Notes under the pieces: model-generated
Told to the model about the DNA's origin: nothing
Seen by the model: only the letters and a program-made list of their open reading frames with translations
Database searches by the model: none
Program-made: the position numbers and the translations under genes
Shown here: piece after piece, positions 5,071 through 7,207 of the stretch
How the letters are laid out: each line of letters opens with the position of its first letter
Position numbering within the stretch: the stretch's first letter is position 1
Assembly: GCA_903888815.1 (NCBI GenBank)
Contig: CAISVC010000738.1
Location: 1-7,207, forward strand
DNA from: an uncultured Fibrobacterota bacterium
GTDB lineage: Bacteria > Fibrobacterota > Chitinivibrionia > Chitinivibrionales > Chitinispirillaceae
Length of the DNA: 7,207 nt
Direction: 5' to 3'

Positions 5071-7207
5071 ATGCACCATTTCCCGATTTATCTGATTTTC
5101 CTTGTTTCCGGTATGTGCGGCCTTATCTATGAAGTGCTGTGGGTCCGCACCCTGGGGCTTGTCTTCGGCGCGACCGTTTATGCCACAAGCATCGTCCTTG
5201 CTGCGTTTATGTCCGGCCTTGCCGCCGGCAGCTTTTATTTCGGCCGTCTGACCGACCGGAAAGCGGGCAATAACCTCTTCAGGTACGCCTGTCTGGAGTT
5301 TATAATTGCAGCAAGCGCGCTGTGCGCTTCATTCGCATTTATCGGGATGAGCAGACTTCATGCGCCGTTTTTGCCCGGAGCCATCCTTTACCTGTGCGTC
5401 TTTCTGATGCTTTTTATTCCTGCATTCTTCATGGGAGGAACGCTCCCGGTAATCAGCAGTCATTTAATTCCAGACGTATACGAAGTCGGCAGATTCAGCG
5501 GAATGCTGTACGGATTAAATACCCTGGGCGGCATGGCAGGATGTCTGCTGTCCGGTTTTGCACTGATCCGTCTCTTCGGCGTCAAAGAAACAGCCATTAT
5601 TGCCGTATTCAGCAACTTTTTTATCGGAATCATCGCCCTGTTCCTCAGCAGAAAAGCAACCGCCGTCCACGTCATTCGAGCTGCCGGCCTGGCTGTACAA
5701 ACATCAACCGATACTGTTGCACGGGAAATAAAATTCGGGCCTCTGATGCTCATGCTCTATGCCCTTTCGGGTTTCTGTTCTCTCGGGTATGAGGTTCTCT
5801 GGACCCGCGCCCTCATGTTCAACCTCGGCAACGACACCTATGCATTCAGCCTCATGCTGGCAACGTTTCTCCTGGGACTGGGCGTCGGAAGCGCGGTGCT
5901 ATCCCGTTATGTCAAGCGTTTTTCGAATGCAATAGCTGTTTTCGGACTTTTACAGCTGTTCATCGGCATAACGGTATTTGCCGGGTCCGATCTTCCCCAC
6001 CGGATGGATTCCATCGTTGACTGGCTATGGATCCGTTCCGGCAATAACTGGTCTGCCGCAATAATTGCACGGTTTGCAGGGGCCGCGCTGCTTATGGCTC
6101 TTCCTACCATGCTGATCGGCGCACTTATGCCGGTGGCAAACAGAATCTATTCGGCGGCACAAAAGGGAATCGGCCGCAGCATCGGATCGGTCTATTCGGC
6201 AAACACGATCGGCACTATTATCGGAAGCCTGACCGCCGGTTTTCTGCTTATTCCGTTTTTTGGAATCACCCGGAGCATCCTGGTTCTCGCCGGCATCAAT
6301 ATTCTGCTCGGCGCGGTCTGTTTTTTCTTCCAGCCACGGCGTTTATATCGGTGGGCCGGGATCATTGCAGTAGCGGCAATACTGCCGTTAGGCGGAATTC
6401 TTTCATCACGCACGCCTTTTTCAATGCGTCCTGGAAATACCCTGCTCTATTACCGTGAAGGAACGACGGCAACCGTGGCGGTGATAAAAGATCACGAAGG
6501 CGTAAAAATGCTCAACGTGAATGGCGTTTATACCGCCTATACCACGGTCGGAGATCTGCAGGTACATTATCTTCTCGGCTACCTCCCCTATTTTCTCTGC
6601 CCCGAACCGGAAAAGGCGCTGGTGATCGGCCTGGGTCTCGGCGTCACTGCCGCATCACTGCAGTCAACCGGCATGCAGGTGGATTGTGTTGAACTGGCAA
6701 AGGAGGAGATCGGTTCCGCGCCGTATTTCAGCAGCTACAACGACACCCTGCTTGCAAAACCCCGATTTACTCTGATCATCGACGACGGCCGGCATCATCT
6801 TCTTGCTACCGGCAGCCGCTATGATATCATAACTTCAAATGCGGTACATGTCCGGCTGAGCCCTTACTTGTACACCCGTGAATTTTATGAACTCTGCAGA
6901 AACCGGCTGAACCCTCATGGCGTTGTCTGCCAGTGGCTTCCCTCCAATAACCTTCCGGAGCGCGAATTCAAACAGCTCATCCGTGCTTTTCAATGCGTAT
7001 TTCCGCATACTTCTATCTGGTATGTCAATCCGGGCCATCTCCTGCTGGCCGGCACCGCAGATCCCCTGTCGATCGATTACCAGCGATTCTCCGCGCGCTG
7101 CATGCAGCCTGCGGCGCAGAAAAAACTCAGCCCTGTGTATCTCAATAATCCTCTGATCCTCGCGAGCCTCTGTCTGCTCGGTGAAAAGCAGACGGCAGCT
7201 TATGCAG
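5071..7207 (+). CDS. Fused MFS-like transporter / spermidine-synthase-like protein, 3' end outside window
   Basis: The frame is open from ATG 5071 to the window end (712 residues seen). The N-terminal part (about 1-430) is a multi-pass membrane domain made of two related halves: SGMCGLIYEVLWVRTL (13-28) recurs as SGFCSLGYEVLWTRAL (233-248), and FMGGTLPV...GMLYGLNTLGG recurs as LIGALMPV...GSVYSANTIGT. After about residue 455 comes a soluble Rossmann domain of the spermidine synthase/SAM-methyltransferase fold: GLGLG (520-524), acidic Glu541 at the end of strand 2 (VDCVEL), DDGRHH (571-576), YDIITSNAVH (584-593), then LYTREFYELCRNRL and GVVCQWLP. This architecture is the known fused MFS/spermidine synthase family, whose reaction is largely untested. 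The loop that carries an acidic residue plus Pro in active aminopropyltransferases (D-S/T-x-D-P) reads SNAVHV here, so classic spermidine synthesis is doubtful. It lies 39 bp after the radical SAM gene, probably in the same operon. Confidence 0.92.
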   Translation, partial: MHHFPIYLIFLVSGMCGLIYEVLWVRTLGLVFGATVYATSIVLAAFMSGLAAGSFYFGRLTDRKAGNNLFRYACLEFIIAASALCASFAFIGMSRLHAPFLPGAILYLCVFLMLFIPAFFMGGTLPVISSHLIPDVYEVGRFSGMLYGLNTLGGMAGCLLSGFALIRLFGVKETAIIAVFSNFFIGIIALFLSRKATAVHVIRAAGLAVQTSTDTVAREIKFGPLMLMLYALSGFCSLGYEVLWTRALMFNLGNDTYAFSLMLATFLLGLGVGSAVLSRYVKRFSNAIAVFGLLQLFIGITVFAGSDLPHRMDSIVDWLWIRSGNNWSAAIIARFAGAALLMALPTMLIGALMPVANRIYSAAQKGIGRSIGSVYSANTIGTIIGSLTAGFLLIPFFGITRSILVLAGINILLGAVCFFFQPRRLYRWAGIIAVAAILPLGGILSSRTPFSMRPGNTLLYYREGTTATVAVIKDHEGVKMLNVNGVYTAYTTVGDLQVHYLLGYLPYFLCPEPEKALVIGLGLGVTAASLQSTGMQVDCVELAKEEIGSAPYFSSYNDTLLAKPRFTLIIDDGRHHLLATGSRYDIITSNAVHVRLSPYLYTREFYELCRNRLNPHGVVCQWLPSNNLPEREFKQLIRAFQCVFPHTSIWYVNPGHLLLAGTADPLSIDYQRFSARCMQPAAQKKLSPVYLNNPLILASLCLLGEKQTAAYA

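Noticed and set aside
5322..5792. A 156-residue plus-strand frame inside the fused MFS/synthase gene
   Set aside because: It is a shadow of the large frame starting at 5071, which shows clear family motifs across the same bases; the shadow is rich in Arg, Ser and Cys with no domain pattern.

Overview
The window looks like ordinary chromosomal DNA from a bacterium with an envelope-rich gene set. It is moderately GC-rich and densely packed, with two divergent transcription units separated by about 104 bp at 2795-2898. I cannot name the organism. The lipoprotein-like export signal and the mix of envelope genes suggest a Gram-negative-type (diderm) lineage. A Fibrobacterota/Chitinispirillia-like origin is only a weak impression from protein style. 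There is no rRNA, tRNA, CRISPR array, insertion sequence, phage gene or plasmid gene.

Left half, minus strand, read from 2794 down to 1: acpS (4'-phosphopantetheinyl transferase of fatty-acid synthesis); then, behind a good sigma70-type promoter (TTGACA, 17 bp, TATTTT) in the 85-bp gap, a secreted and membrane-anchored protein with a possible AMIN-like beta domain; then a single-pass protein with three PASTA repeats and no kinase; then, overlapping it by ATGA, a TPR protein with a lipoprotein-like N-terminus that runs off the left edge. The last three genes look like a small envelope module, possibly associated with peptidoglycan.

Right half, plus strand, from 2899 to the right edge: a membrane-anchored family-2 glycosyltransferase whose reading frame is broken near a run of ten A (2990-2999); a radical SAM protein with an extra cysteine set resembling a reduced SPASM/twitch domain, starting inside the glycosyltransferase stop codon (ATGA); and, 39 bp later, a large fused membrane-transporter-like/spermidine-synthase-like protein that is cut by the window end. 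All three point the same way with tight spacing and are probably one operon. The substrate is unknown. A plausible reading is assembly or modification of a lipid- or membrane-linked glycan or small metabolite, but nothing in the sequence proves this.

The most interesting points are the A10 frameshift in the glycosyltransferase (sequencing error, phase variation or polymerase slippage), the altered catalytic loop in the synthase-like domain, and the uncharacterised GT2 / radical SAM / MFS-SpeE gene trio. No clearly new defence or mobile system is visible.
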